64,000 nt of DNA from Tessaracoccus sp. (GCF_016714275.1 NZ_JADJNP010000001.1:1178001-1242000), one strand, 5' to 3'. Positions 9,698 to 18,630 are shown, counted from the first letter of the stretch. Numbers and translations are program-made. Notes: generated by a model from the sequence alone, not told the origin.

Positions 9698-10501
9698 CTA
9701 CACCTTCACGGTGAACAGACCTGACCTGTCGCCGAGCCTCGTGAGTGAAGCCCACGCACCCGACTCGCGCCACGCCCGTCGCTTCTCGGCGGTGTCGACA
9801 TGGCGCCGATGGCGCGGAGCCGGGACATTGGAAAGACCTCGTGGTTCAACCGCGACAGGTGGCCACGACCTCACCGTCCTGGCCAAGGACCTCACCCTCG
9901 ATCTGCGGTGGCCGATCCCAGTCGAGCGCAATATCCGCCTCCGGTCTCACCGTCGCCTAGGCGATCACGACACCGTCAACAACGGGATGCGAGGTCGTCG
10001 CGGTGTCACCGACCAGGCGCAGTCGCACCGCCGTGGCGTCGGTGCGTACCGTCCCGCTGTCGTCACGAACGGCGCCGGTCCCTCGCAGCCCGTACTCCTC
10101 GACGGTGCCCTCCTCGCTGCGCGCCAACGAGCTCGGCTGGACCGGGCACGCCTGGGGCCCAGGCTCGGCATTCGCCCCGACAGCAAGCTCCAGTGCCGCG
10201 TTGCCCCAGTTGGGGAGCCGGGAGACCATGCAGCCGACGACAGTCGAGTGCTCGTCGATGGCGGCAGTCCCGTTGTCGCGCTCAGGTCGGAATCGGAGGC
10301 CCATCCGGGTCTCGGTGGGCATCGGTCGACGACGACCGACCGCGGGATCGCGGGCTGCTTCCACCATTCGCCCGGCTGGTGAACACTCAGCGCCCAGTCT
10401 ACGGGCACCTCCTCGCTCGGGATCGGCGCGGCACAACCCATTGAGAACAACACGACTGCACCCGTCACCGCGGCAGCGATGCGGCCATACCTCCAGCCCA
10501 T
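9698..10501 (-). pseudogene. Decayed lipoprotein gene (two frameshifts and an in-frame stop)
   Basis: The N-terminal frame gives a lipoprotein signal (GAVVLFSMGC, then AAPIPSEEVPVDWALSVHQPG) and stays sensible to about 10320. From there the neighbouring frame reads like protein (PTETRMGLRFRPERDNG ... GNAALELAVGANAEPGP) to a TAG at 9957-9959, and continues beyond it in the same frame (ATVRPEADIALDWDRPPQIEGEVLG) to about 9870. The first frame then resumes (TAEKRRAWRESGAW ... SGLFTVKV) to 9698. One base lost and one gained would restore a single reading frame of about 267 codons, apart from the stop. The family is not recognised. Sequencing error alone seems less likely, given three separate lesions. 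Confidence 0.55.
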
Positions 10502-10584
10502 TGCCTACTCCCCCTTCAGCGCCGCCAAGGCCTCGCCTGCGAGGCCACCCGAGTCCCCCCATTGTGCCAGGCGCAGCTCAGTCC

Positions 10585-10604
10585 GTATTGCACTAAGGCA
10601 ATAC
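10585..10604. other. Small hairpin in the gap downstream of tRNA-Asn
   Basis: GTATTGC and GCAATAC are perfect 7-bp arms around a 6-nt loop. The 10502-10674 gap otherwise holds only this and the longer stem-loop at 10635-10667. It has no T-run, so a terminator role is uncertain. Confidence 0.3.
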
Positions 10605-10634
10605 AGGGGCAAACAGGACACACGTACACATGAC

Positions 10635-10667
10635 ACACGCCCTAACCAGGCTCTGGCTAGGGCGTGT
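10635..10667 (-). terminator. Long stem-loop downstream of tRNA-Asn
   Basis: A 10-bp outer stem (ACACGCCCTA / TAGGGCGTGT) encloses a second 4-bp stem (CCAG / CTGG). It starts 8 nt beyond the encoded CCA of tRNA-Asn on the minus strand, which suits transcript termination or 3'-end processing. No U-tract follows, so the call rests on position and stem strength. Confidence 0.45.
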
Positions 10668-10674
10668 ATCAGCA

Positions 10675-10750
10675 TGGCTCCCCGGACTGGACTCGAACCA
10701 GTAACCCTTCGATTAACAGTCGAATGCTCTGCCAATTGAGCTACCAGGGA
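10675..10750 (-). tRNA. tRNA-Asn (anticodon GTT), CCA encoded
   Basis: 76 nt including CCA. Acceptor TCCCTGG / CCGGGGA, D arm GCTC...GAGC, anticodon loop CTGTTAA, T arm ACTGG-TTCGAGT-CCAGT, discriminator G and encoded CCA at 10675-10677. The GTT anticodon reads AAC/AAU asparagine codons. Confidence 0.95.
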
Positions 10751-10816
10751 ATGGCACTGCTGCGCGAGAAAGAACGTTAGCAGAGATGCCGACACCGGGC
10801 CAATCGACGGGCGCCG

Positions 10817-11308
10817 CTACGCGTACTCCACCTTCAGCCGGTCAGTCTCCGCGACGACGATGGCTCGCGTCGCCTCGTCGCCCAGGTCGGCGCCGCCTGA
10901 CGGGATCGCGTACCAGTGCAACACCGAGTCCGCGCCCAGCCCGCGGCGGGCGACGATCTGCACCTGGCCGCGCGCCACGTCGAGCACCGTGCTGACCACC
11001 ATCGACGCGTTGACCCGCTCCCGGAACACCTCGGGCAGTCGGTTGACCTCGGTGAGCGAGATCTCATGCTGCTGGTTGTCGATCGTCCGGAACCGGAACC
11101 GTTGCGCCTCCGCCTTCCAGGCGCCGCCACCCACCTCAGCCCAGGGCCACACGGTCCAGGTCTCGCCGCGCTTGAGGGCAAGCTCCTGGCGAGTGGCGGC
11201 CAGCAGCACACCGTCGCCGACGGCGTGGGCGAGCACGTCGGCGCGGTGCCCGACGGCGTCATCGAGGCCTGCGAAGAGGGAACGATCGGGGCGCGAGAAC
11301 CAAGCCAT
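10817..11308 (-). CDS. Conserved hypothetical protein
   Basis: 163-residue soluble protein beginning MAWFSRPDRSLFAGLDD. Alternating beta-strand and turn segments (GVLLAATRQELALKRGETWTVWPWAEVGGG, with RFRFRTIDNQQHEISLTEVNRLPEVF following) and a helical FRERVNASMV segment suggest a small alpha/beta fold. No signal peptide or membrane segment is present. The start at 11308 is chosen for a GGGAG site upstream. It is divergent from the sigma-like gene and shares the upstream region that carries two DnaA-box-like 9-mers. Its function is unknown; proteins of this look are usually left unnamed in Propionibacteriaceae. Confidence 0.7.
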   Translation of the reverse strand: MAWFSRPDRSLFAGLDDAVGHRADVLAHAVGDGVLLAATRQELALKRGETWTVWPWAEVGGGAWKAEAQRFRFRTIDNQQHEISLTEVNRLPEVFRERVNASMVVSTVLDVARGQVQIVARRGLGADSVLHWYAIPSGGADLGDEATRAIVVAETDRLKVEYA

Positions 11309-11325
11309 GCTCCCATTCTGCCGCC

Positions 11326-11362
11326 TGTGGAAAAGAAGTGTTGTCCGTCGAACTTGTCCACA
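11326..11362. promoter_or_regulatory. Pair of inverted DnaA-box-like 9-mers
   Basis: TTTTCCACA (minus strand, 11326-11334) and TTGTCCACA (plus strand, 11354-11362) face each other 19 bp apart. The second equals the DnaA-box form common in high-GC actinobacteria. They lie between two divergent genes rather than in an origin-like AT-rich cluster, so a DnaA-controlled promoter is more likely than an origin. Confidence 0.4.
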
Positions 11363-11412
11363 GATCACCTCGGGGCCTTCCGCGGCGGCGTCGACAACAG
11401 CAGGCTCGCCGC

Positions 11413-12282
11413 ATGAGACTCCGATACAGCGACCTGCCCATGATCACCCTTGAGCCCGGCGAGGACATCGCCCTCGCCCGCGCCCTTGAGGCGGGTGTGT
11501 ACGCAGCTCATCTCCTCAAGGAGCACGGACCGGACGCGAGCCTGGAGCAGGTCGTCGCTGCGGGCGAACGGGCGAAGGAGCGACTGTGGTGGGCCGGCTC
11601 GCGCGTGGCCGCCCACCTCGCCCACCAGGTGGCGGCCATCCAACTGCTGCCGGTCGACGACCTGGTCCAGGACGCCTACCTCGCCCTCAGCGAGGCCGTC
11701 GTCCGCTTCGACCACACCCGTGGCATGCGATTCACGAGCTTTGTCTACCAGAGCGCCACCCAGGTGCTTGTCGAGGCCTACCGGCACAGGCCGGGCACAC
11801 TGCCGCCGACGCGCGGTGACCGTTGGGCCGCAGCCCTCGCCACCACCGAACGAAACCGGCTGCTGCACCTCGGCGTGTCCGCCACCCTCGCGGACGCCGC
11901 CAAGGCCGTCGGCGTGTCGACCACGGCCGCCATCCGCGGCGCGATGGAGACCGTCAGCCTGGGGATCGAGTGGGCCGAGGAACTCCCGGCCGAACCCGAG
12001 GACGAGCCGATCGGCTGCGGCACCGACTTCCTCGCGCTCCTCCACCCCACACACGCGCAGATCCTGACCGCCCGCTACGGGATCGGCCGGGCACCGCAGA
12101 CCCTCGCCCAGGTCTCGAAGGAGCTACGCAGGTCACCGTCGACGGTCGCGCGCTGGGAGCGGGCCGCACTGGTCGAGGCGCGGACCCTGCTGACGGCTGA
12201 TCGGACGACGATGAAGCGTCCCGAGCCGTCTAGCCGAGCCCGACGGCGAGCAGTTTCTTGCGCTGCATCTCCAGCTCGGTGA
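11413..12282 (+). CDS. Short RNA polymerase sigma-70 family factor
   Basis: 289 residues. Region 2 is recognisable (QDAYLALSEAVVRFDHTRG, then MRFTSFVYQSATQVLVEAYRHRP), followed by a region-3-like helix-turn-helix (SATLADAAKAVGVSTTAAIRG) and region 4 (LTARYGIGRAPQTLAQVSKE, then LRRSPSTVARWERAALVEAR). It lacks the long region 1 of a primary sigma factor and is divergent from RpoD/HrdB consensus. The last 53 bp overlap the 3' end of the converging dnaG. The start at 11413 (MRLRYSDL) is preceded by CAGGCT 6 nt upstream; a second ATG at 11440 is possible. It would direct RNA polymerase to a special promoter set, whose targets are unknown. Confidence 0.75.
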   Translation: MRLRYSDLPMITLEPGEDIALARALEAGVYAAHLLKEHGPDASLEQVVAAGERAKERLWWAGSRVAAHLAHQVAAIQLLPVDDLVQDAYLALSEAVVRFDHTRGMRFTSFVYQSATQVLVEAYRHRPGTLPPTRGDRWAAALATTERNRLLHLGVSATLADAAKAVGVSTTAAIRGAMETVSLGIEWAEELPAEPEDEPIGCGTDFLALLHPTHAQILTARYGIGRAPQTLAQVSKELRRSPSTVARWERAALVEARTLLTADRTTMKRPEPSSRARRRAVSCAASPAR

Positions 12283-14071
12283 GCTCCGCGAACTGTGCGC
12301 GATGACTCGTCGACTCCTTCAGCGGATCCGTCCGCTGCAGCTTGGACTTCACGTCCGCGATCCGACGGGTCACCGTCGCCAGGCGCAGCCGCGCCACGTG
12401 CGTCGACGAGTACAGCTCGTCGGGTTCGCGCAACAGCGGCTCGACAAGCAGCGCGACGAGCAACTGCCGGACGAGGTCGTTCTGCGCCTCGGCCCGGAGG
12501 CGGTCGGTCCAGTTGTCGCCGAACGGCACCGCCGTGATCAGCCGGAAGACGGCCTGGTAGCCCGGATGGGTGAAGTCATGCACCTCCACGCCGTTCCAGG
12601 CGGCGTCGAAGGTCAGCGGGTACTGCAGCATCAGCTTCTCGGTGTCGCGCTCGATGCGCAGCGCAGGGTCGTCGGGGCTCGGCCACGCCGGGTCCGGCGC
12701 CGGAGGTTCGTCGTCCGGGGGCGGCTCGTGAAGGTCCACCACCTGCGCGGGCGCGCGCCGCCCCACCCGGGCGGCCTCCCGGCGCACGTCGTCGACGTCC
12801 ATGCCCAGCATCCCCGCGAGCTCGCGCAGGTACTGGCTGACGAGCGATTGGTCGCGGATCGCGCCGACGAGCGCGGCACCCTCGCGCGCCGCCGCGAGGC
12901 GGCCGTCGGCCCGGTCGAGGTCGTAGCTCTTGGCGATGTTGCTCATCACGAACCGGTACAGCGGGATCCGGCGGCCGACGAGTTCGCGGACCGCCGCCTC
13001 GCCCTGCTCCATCCGCAGGTCGCACGGATCGAGTCCGCTGGGCTCGACGGCGACGTACGTCTGCGAGACGAAGTTCTGGTCGCCCTTGAATACCTTCAGG
13101 GCCGCGGCCTGGCCCGCCTTGTCGCCGTCGAACGTGAAGATGACCTCACCGTGCAGGCCGGTAGACGTGCCCATCAGGCGCTGCAGGAGGCGCGCGTGAT
13201 CCTCGCCGAACGCCGTGCCGCAGGACGCCACCGCTGTGCCGACACCCGAAAGATGAGCGGCCATGACGTCGGTGTAGCCCTCGACGATCACCGCCTGCGA
13301 CTTGCGGCCGATCTCGCGCCGAGCCAGGTCGAGGCCGTAGAGGACGTGCGACTTCTTGTAGACCGGCGACTCCGGGGTGTTGATGTACTTGGCGGGGAGA
13401 CGGTCGTCGTCGAAGATCCGGCGCGCGCCGAAGCCGAGCACCGCCTGGGCCGAGTCGCGAATCGGCCAGAGGACCCTGCCGACGAAGAAATCACGCCCGC
13501 GATCGCGAATCAGACCCGCGGCCTTCAGCACGTCTTCCTCGAAGCCTTTCGCGTGCAACGTCTGCCGCAGCGCCGACCCGTGCCGCGGCGCGTAGCCAAC
13601 GCTGAACTGGAGCGCGTTGGCACGGTCGAACTGGCGGCCATGCAGGAAGCGACGCGCCTCAACGGCCTCGGGTGAGTCGAGCTGCGCGGAGAAGAACTCC
13701 TCCGCGGCCTCGTTGGCCTCGAGGATCCGCTTACGGAGGCCGGGCGCCTGGCCCGGCGTGCCGTCGTCCTCGATACGAAGCACGATGCCCGCGCGGTCGG
13801 CGAGCACCTGGATGGCCTCGACGAAGGAAAGGTTCTGCTGGCGCTGCAGGAACGTGATGACGTCGCCGCCCTCCCCGCAGCCGAAGCAGTAGTAGAAGCC
13901 GCGCGACGGCGTGACCTGGAAGCTGGGCGTCTTCTCGTCGTGGAACGGGCACAGCCCCTTCAACGATCCTCCGCCGGCGTTGCGGAGCGCGACGTAGCTG
14001 CCGACCACGTCCTCGATGCGGCTGCGCTCGCGGACGGCGGCGATATCTTCCTCGTTGATTCGGCCCGCCAT
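12230..14071 (-). CDS. dnaG: DNA primase
   Basis: 613 residues. The enzyme makes RNA primers for replication. The N-terminal zinc ribbon is complete (C41, H44, C62, C65 in CPFHDEKTPS...YCFGCGEGGD). The RNA-polymerase core and TOPRIM domain follow (IVEGYTDVMAAH, then TFDGDKAGQAA). The C-terminal helicase-interacting part is present and contains a Pro/Asp-rich linker near 440-470. Length is typical for actinobacterial DnaG. TACACT lies 8 nt before the ATG. Its 3' end overlaps the sigma-like gene by 53 bp. Confidence 0.97.
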   Translation of the reverse strand: MAGRINEEDIAAVRERSRIEDVVGSYVALRNAGGGSLKGLCPFHDEKTPSFQVTPSRGFYYCFGCGEGGDVITFLQRQQNLSFVEAIQVLADRAGIVLRIEDDGTPGQAPGLRKRILEANEAAEEFFSAQLDSPEAVEARRFLHGRQFDRANALQFSVGYAPRHGSALRQTLHAKGFEEDVLKAAGLIRDRGRDFFVGRVLWPIRDSAQAVLGFGARRIFDDDRLPAKYINTPESPVYKKSHVLYGLDLARREIGRKSQAVIVEGYTDVMAAHLSGVGTAVASCGTAFGEDHARLLQRLMGTSTGLHGEVIFTFDGDKAGQAAALKVFKGDQNFVSQTYVAVEPSGLDPCDLRMEQGEAAVRELVGRRIPLYRFVMSNIAKSYDLDRADGRLAAAREGAALVGAIRDQSLVSQYLRELAGMLGMDVDDVRREAARVGRRAPAQVVDLHEPPPDDEPPAPDPAWPSPDDPALRIERDTEKLMLQYPLTFDAAWNGVEVHDFTHPGYQAVFRLITAVPFGDNWTDRLRAEAQNDLVRQLLVALLVEPLLREPDELYSSTHVARLRLATVTRRIADVKSKLQRTDPLKESTSHRAQFAELTELEMQRKKLLAVGLG

Positions 14072-14126
14072 GACGCACGAGTGTAGCCGCCTCGCGGACC
14101 GTGCGAACGTTCCGTGAACGCCACCC

Positions 14127-14132
14127 TATCCT
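14127..14132 (+). promoter_or_regulatory. -10 hexamer of a leaderless promoter
   Basis: TATCCT lies exactly 6 nt before the GTG start of the FetB-like gene and no ribosome site is visible between them. Confidence 0.5.
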
Positions 14133-14138
14133 GGCGTC

Positions 14139-14903
14139 GTGACGGTGGAGATCGGATGGCCCTTGGCCTTGGCGCTCGGGGTCCTGATCGTCGGCGGAGG
14201 GGCCGTCGCCGTCGCGGGCAGAGTGCCCGTTGCGAGGTCCATTCCCTGGGCCGCCGTCCGCGCCGGCGTCCAACTCCTGGCCGTCACCCTTGTCGTCGGC
14301 CTCGCCCTGCAGCAGGTCGCGTACGCCATCGCCTTCGTGGCCGTCATGTTCCTCATCGGGGCCTACACGACGGCGCAGCGCACCGGCCTGACGACCTGGC
14401 TGGGACGCGCCTCAGCGGCATTGGCGATGCTCGCCGGCGCGCTTCCCGTGCTCGTGGTCATCTTCGCCTCCGGCGTCGCGCCCCTGAACGGCCCGGCCAT
14501 CGTTCCCATCGCCGGCATCCTCGTCGGCAACGTGATGTCGGTCCACACGCTTGCCGGCCGTCGCGCGTTCGCCGATCTCCGCGATGGGACCAAAGAGTAC
14601 GAGGCGTACCTCTCGCTCGGGTACTGGCGCTCGCAGGCCATCCACAACGTCGTCTCTCCCAACCTCCACGAGGCCCTCATCCCCGCGCTCGACCAGACCC
14701 GCACCGTCGGCCTCGTCACCCTCCCCGGCGCCTACATCGGCGTGCTGCTGGGCGGCGGCTCGCCGTGGGCCGCCGCAGCCGCGCAGATCCTCGTCCTCGT
14801 GGGCATCAACACCGCGCAGGTGTCGGTGGCGGTCACCGCCCGCTGGCTGATGTCGCAGACCTGGCTGCTGCCACCGGACCTCAAGCTGCGGTTGCGTCCC
14901 TAG
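14139..14903 (+). CDS. fetB: FetB/UPF0014-family ABC transporter permease
   Basis: 254-residue integral membrane protein with about seven hydrophobic segments. The conserved block GNVMSVHTLAGRRAFADLRD, the ALGLG-like stretch (SLGYWRSQAIHN) and the motif TVGLVTLPGAYIGVLLGG are typical of the FetB (YbbM) family. FetB works with an ATPase, FetA, in metal (iron) export in E. coli. No ATPase gene is adjacent here, which is odd: the next gene is dgt on the other strand. GTG start with TATCCT 6 nt upstream, so probably leaderless. The family assignment is firm; substrate and partner are not. Confidence 0.85.
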   Translation: MTVEIGWPLALALGVLIVGGGAVAVAGRVPVARSIPWAAVRAGVQLLAVTLVVGLALQQVAYAIAFVAVMFLIGAYTTAQRTGLTTWLGRASAALAMLAGALPVLVVIFASGVAPLNGPAIVPIAGILVGNVMSVHTLAGRRAFADLRDGTKEYEAYLSLGYWRSQAIHNVVSPNLHEALIPALDQTRTVGLVTLPGAYIGVLLGGGSPWAAAAAQILVLVGINTAQVSVAVTARWLMSQTWLLPPDLKLRLRP

Positions 14904-14913
14904 CGGCGCCCCA

Positions 14914-16026
14914 CTAAGCGCCGCGTCCGATGCCGCGGGGCAGGCGCTTCGGGTCCCAGCCTAGGAGGCGCTTCGCGCGTTCGAAGGCGAAGCGGTCCGT
15001 CATACCGCCGACATAGGTGACCGCGCCGCGCACGAGGTCCTCGTCGCGGTACTCCTCCGGCATCGCGGCCGGGTTCTCGAGGTAATGGTCGACCAGCGCG
15101 CGGAGGACCTTGACCACCGTCACCGACTGCGCCACCGACTCCGGGCGCGTGTAGATCCGTTCGTAGTTGAACCGGCGTAGCTCGCCCAGCGCCTCGGCGG
15201 TCACCGCGTCCATGCCGACGACGCCCGTGCGGCTGGTCGTATTGATCACCGCGTTGATGAACGTCGCCAGCTGCTGGCGGCGCGTGACCCCGGCGACCTC
15301 GCGCACCACCTCGGGCACGTCGTCGAGCGTGACGATGCCCGCGTAGATCGCGTCCTCGAGGTCGTGCGCGCAGTAGGCGATCCGGTCCGCCCACGACACG
15401 ATCTCGCCCTCCACCGTCGACGGTGCGGGCCGCGACCAGGAGTGGTTGCGGATGCCGTCGAGCGTCTGTGCGGTGAGATTGAGGCTGGTCAGCACGACGT
15501 CGGCGCCCCAGGGACCGTGGTCGTAGCCGCCCTCGATATACGCGTCGAACGCGTCCTCGGAGGCATGGCCGCCCGGGCCGTGACCGCAGTCGTGGCCGAG
15601 CGCGATCGCGTCGGCCAGCGTCACGTTCACGCCGATCCCGCGCGCCATCGCCACCGCGGCCTGCGCCACCTCGATGGCGTGCGTCAACCGGGTGCGCTGG
15701 TGGTCCGTCGGATACACGACGACCTGCGTCTTGCCCGCCAGCCGCCGGAACGCGGCGGAATGCACGATCCGGTCGCGGTCGCGTTCGAAGCACGTGCGGA
15801 ACTCGTCGGGCTCCTCCGCGACCACGCGGTCGCCGGCACCGTCGGCGAAGCTCGCCTCCGGCACGTACAGCAGCCGCTCCAGTTCCTCGCGCGCGGCCCG
15901 ACGGCGCGGCTCGCGCGAGGCGACCCGCGCCTTCGACGTCTCGTGGGCGGTGATCAGGTCCGCGCCGTGGCCGTGCATGGTGGCGGCCCAGAGCTTCGCA
16001 CGCGGCAGCGGGGTGTCGTCGTTCAT
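14914..16026 (-). CDS. dgt: dGTPase-like deoxynucleotide triphosphohydrolase
   Basis: 370-residue HD-domain phosphohydrolase. Metal-binding motifs are RLTHAIEVAQ and ALGHDCGHGPGGH, with a later D in WADRIAYCAHDLEDA. Dgt enzymes cleave dNTPs to nucleosides and triphosphate. The form here is the shorter type common in actinobacteria, often placed near dnaG. The N-terminus (MNDDTPLPRAKLWAATMHGHG) may be slightly long. It converges on the FetB-like gene with 10 bp between stop codons. TAGGTT lies 9 nt before the ATG. Confidence 0.9.
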   Translation of the reverse strand: MNDDTPLPRAKLWAATMHGHGADLITAHETSKARVASREPRRRAAREELERLLYVPEASFADGAGDRVVAEEPDEFRTCFERDRDRIVHSAAFRRLAGKTQVVVYPTDHQRTRLTHAIEVAQAAVAMARGIGVNVTLADAIALGHDCGHGPGGHASEDAFDAYIEGGYDHGPWGADVVLTSLNLTAQTLDGIRNHSWSRPAPSTVEGEIVSWADRIAYCAHDLEDAIYAGIVTLDDVPEVVREVAGVTRRQQLATFINAVINTTSRTGVVGMDAVTAEALGELRRFNYERIYTRPESVAQSVTVVKVLRALVDHYLENPAAMPEEYRDEDLVRGAVTYVGGMTDRFAFERAKRLLGWDPKRLPRGIGRGA

Positions 16027-16056
16027 GTCAGCGCCAACCTACTGCACCGCGCACCA

Positions 16057-17343
16057 CTAACGCTCCGAGCGCGCCTTCCACTCCGACTGCTGGTTGCCGA
16101 CGTAGATCTGCCGCGGCCGGTAGATGCGCTGCGCGGGGTTGTCATTGACTTCCTTCCAGTGCGCGATCCAGCCCGGCGTGCGGCCGATCGCGAACATCAC
16201 CGTGAACATGTCGACGGGGATGCCGATCGCGCGCAGGATGATGCCCGAGTAGAAGTCGACGTTCGGGTATAGCTTGCGCGACGCGAAGTAGTCGTCGGCG
16301 AGCGCCGCCTGCTCCACCTCGCGGGCGATGTCCAGCAGCGGGTCCGTGATGTGCATCGCGTCCAGCAGCGAGTCCGCCGCCTCCTTGAGGATCTTCGCGC
16401 GCGGGTCGAAGTTGCGGTAGACGCGGTGCCCGAAGCCCATCAGCTTCACGCCCGAGTTGCGGTCCTTCGCGAGGCTGACGTACTGCTGGGCCGTCATCTC
16501 GCCGTCGCGGATCGACTCCAGCATCTCGATCACGCCCATGTTCGCGCCGCCGTGCTTCGGTCCCCACAGCGCGTTGACGCCCGCGGAGACCGACGCGTAC
16601 ATGTTCGCGCCGCCCGAGGCCACCATGCGCACCGTCGACGTGGAGCAGTTCTGCTCGTGGTCGGCGTGCAGCACCAGGAACATGTTGAGCGCGTGCGCCA
16701 CCTCGGGCGTCGCCTCATAGTCGCGGTAGGGCACCGAGAACATCATGTGGAGGAAGTTCTCGGCGTACGGCAGGTCGTAGCGCGGGTAGGCGATCGGCTG
16801 GCCGATGTGCGACTTGTACGACGCCGCAGCGATCGTCCGCGTCTTCGCGATGAGGCTCGCGGCGGCCGCCTTGAAGCCGTTCGAGTCCGTGAACTGGTGC
16901 TCGGGCATGTCATGGCTCTGCAGGGCGCTGATCATCGCCGACAGGATGCTCATCGGGTGCGCGTTCGAGGGGAAGCCGTCGAAGTGCTTGCGCATGTCGC
17001 GGTGCAACGCCGAGTTCTCCGTGAGGAGGTCGCGGAACTCGTCGCGCTCCTCATCGTCCGGGAGCTCGCCGAAGATCAGCAGCTCCGCGGTCTCGATGAA
17101 GCTCGACCGCGCCGCGAGATCCTCGATCGGCACGCCGCGATAGCGCAGGATGCCCAACTCTCCGTCGATGAACGTGATCGCCGACCGGCAGGAACCCGTG
17201 TTGCCGTAGCCGTCGTCGAGCGTGATGAATCCGGTCTTCGAGCGGAGCTTGGAGATGTCGATCCCGCGCTCGCCCTCGGTCCCCGTCACGACAGGCAGTT
17301 GATGCTCCACGCCGTCGATCGTCAGAGTCACGAAGTCCGTCAT
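16057..17343 (-). CDS. gltA: Citrate synthase (type II)
   Basis: 428 residues. Condenses oxaloacetate and acetyl-CoA to citrate, the entry to the TCA cycle. Catalytic histidines are visible in LHADHEQNCSTSTVRMVASG and MGFGHRVYRNFDPRAKIL, and the conserved acid is in the C-terminal PNVDFYSGIILRAIGIP. The N-terminal beta extension found in type II enzymes is present (SCRSAITFIDGELGILRYRG). A GGGGAG ribosome site precedes the ATG. It lies 30 bp upstream of dgt on the same strand. Confidence 0.97.
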   Translation of the reverse strand: MTDFVTLTIDGVEHQLPVVTGTEGERGIDISKLRSKTGFITLDDGYGNTGSCRSAITFIDGELGILRYRGVPIEDLAARSSFIETAELLIFGELPDDEERDEFRDLLTENSALHRDMRKHFDGFPSNAHPMSILSAMISALQSHDMPEHQFTDSNGFKAAAASLIAKTRTIAAASYKSHIGQPIAYPRYDLPYAENFLHMMFSVPYRDYEATPEVAHALNMFLVLHADHEQNCSTSTVRMVASGGANMYASVSAGVNALWGPKHGGANMGVIEMLESIRDGEMTAQQYVSLAKDRNSGVKLMGFGHRVYRNFDPRAKILKEAADSLLDAMHITDPLLDIAREVEQAALADDYFASRKLYPNVDFYSGIILRAIGIPVDMFTVMFAIGRTPGWIAHWKEVNDNPAQRIYRPRQIYVGNQQSEWKARSER

Positions 17344-17428
17344 GTGCGTCTCCCCTCCGGGCCCGCGGGGTGCAGGCCGCGTAGGGGGAATCTATCGGTC
17401 CGGGGATCGGGCGGGCTGTTGGGGTCCG

Positions 17429-18580
17429 TCAACCGCCCGAGACGCCGACCTCGGCCTCGCTCAGGTCCAGCTCGGAGCCGGACATGTCGTCGTACCAGCC
17501 GTGCGGGAGAACGACCTTGCCACGCGGCGATCCCTGACGGCCGCGGGGCGTGCCGAGCTCGCCGACGGGGAACTCCGCGTCGGCGTCGAGGAGGCCGACG
17601 AGCTCCGTCAGCTCCGCCAGCGACGACACCATCGCGAACCGACGACGCAGGTCGCCTACCGGGTATCCCTTGAAGTACCAGGCCATGTGCTTGCGGAGGT
17701 CGGTCAGGCCGTGGCGCTCACCCTGCAGCCCTGCGAGCAGCTCCGCGTGGCGCAGCAGCATGCGACCGACCTCGCCCAGGTTGGGCCGCAGCCGCAGCTC
17801 CTCACCGCGGAACGCGGCGGCAAGGTCGCCGAACAGCCACGGGCGCCCCAGGCAGCCGCGGCCGATCACGACGCCGGCGCATCCCGTCTCCGCCATCATG
17901 CGCAGCGCGTCCTCTGCCTCCCAGATGTCGCCGTTGCCGAGCACGGGGATGTCGACGGCGTCGGCCAGCTCCGCGATGCGTTCCCAGTCGGCCTCGCCCG
18001 AGTACGCCTGCTGCACGGTGCGGCCGTGCAGCGCGATGGCCGCCGCCCCCTCCTCTTGGGCGATCCTGCCCGCGTCGAGGAACGTCTGATGCTCGGAGTC
18101 GATGCCGATCCGCGTCTTGATGGTGACCGGCACCCCGAACTCGTCGGCTGCGCGCACCGTCTCGCGCACGATCGCGCGCAGCCGGTCGCGCTTGTACGGC
18201 AGCACTCCCCCGCCGCCCTTGCGCGTGACCTTCGGCACGGGGCAGCCGAAGTTGAGGTCGATGTGGTCGACGGCGTAGTCGCGAGCCAGGATCCGAGCGG
18301 CGTCGGCCATGACGTCGGGGTCGACGCCGTACAGCTGCACGGACCGCGTGGTCTCCCCCGGGTCGAACGCCAGCATGTCCTTGGTCTTGTGATCGCCGAC
18401 GACCAACCCGCGCGACGTGATCATCTCGCACACGTACAGCCCCGCGCCCTGCTCCCGACACAGCTGCCGGTACGCCGCGTTTGTCACGCCGGCCATCGGC
18501 GCGAGCACCACCGGCAGTTGCACGACGACGGCGTCGCGGCGGCTCGGCGCGTGCAGGCGCAAGGGCGCGTGGGTGGTCAT
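17429..18580 (-). CDS. dusB: tRNA-dihydrouridine synthase
   Basis: 383-residue FMN enzyme reducing uridines in the tRNA D-loop. Motifs: VVLAPMAGVTNAAYRQLC, active-site region DHIDLNFGCPVPKVTRKGGG with its catalytic Cys, IALHGRTVQQAYSG, and FMN-phosphate loop VLGNGDIWEAEDA / GVVIGRGCLGRPW. The sequence is of the DusB type found in Gram-positive bacteria and as the single Dus in many actinobacteria. It precedes gltA on the minus strand with an 85-bp gap. Confidence 0.93.
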   Translation of the reverse strand: MTTHAPLRLHAPSRRDAVVVQLPVVLAPMAGVTNAAYRQLCREQGAGLYVCEMITSRGLVVGDHKTKDMLAFDPGETTRSVQLYGVDPDVMADAARILARDYAVDHIDLNFGCPVPKVTRKGGGGVLPYKRDRLRAIVRETVRAADEFGVPVTIKTRIGIDSEHQTFLDAGRIAQEEGAAAIALHGRTVQQAYSGEADWERIAELADAVDIPVLGNGDIWEAEDALRMMAETGCAGVVIGRGCLGRPWLFGDLAAAFRGEELRLRPNLGEVGRMLLRHAELLAGLQGERHGLTDLRKHMAWYFKGYPVGDLRRRFAMVSSLAELTELVGLLDADAEFPVGELGTPRGRQGSPRGKVVLPHGWYDDMSGSELDLSEAEVGVSGG

Positions 18581-18630
18581 GACTCTCCTGGGATCGGCGA
18601 CGGGTCAGTTTACCTTTCCGGTGCGGTTCA

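Noticed and set aside
11326..11362. Replication origin
   Set aside because: Only two DnaA-box-like sites, no AT-rich unwinding region and no dnaA/dnaN genes nearby.
14139..14903. Complete FetAB metal exporter
   Set aside because: No ATPase gene is adjacent; the flanking genes are dnaG and dgt, so only the permease can be claimed.
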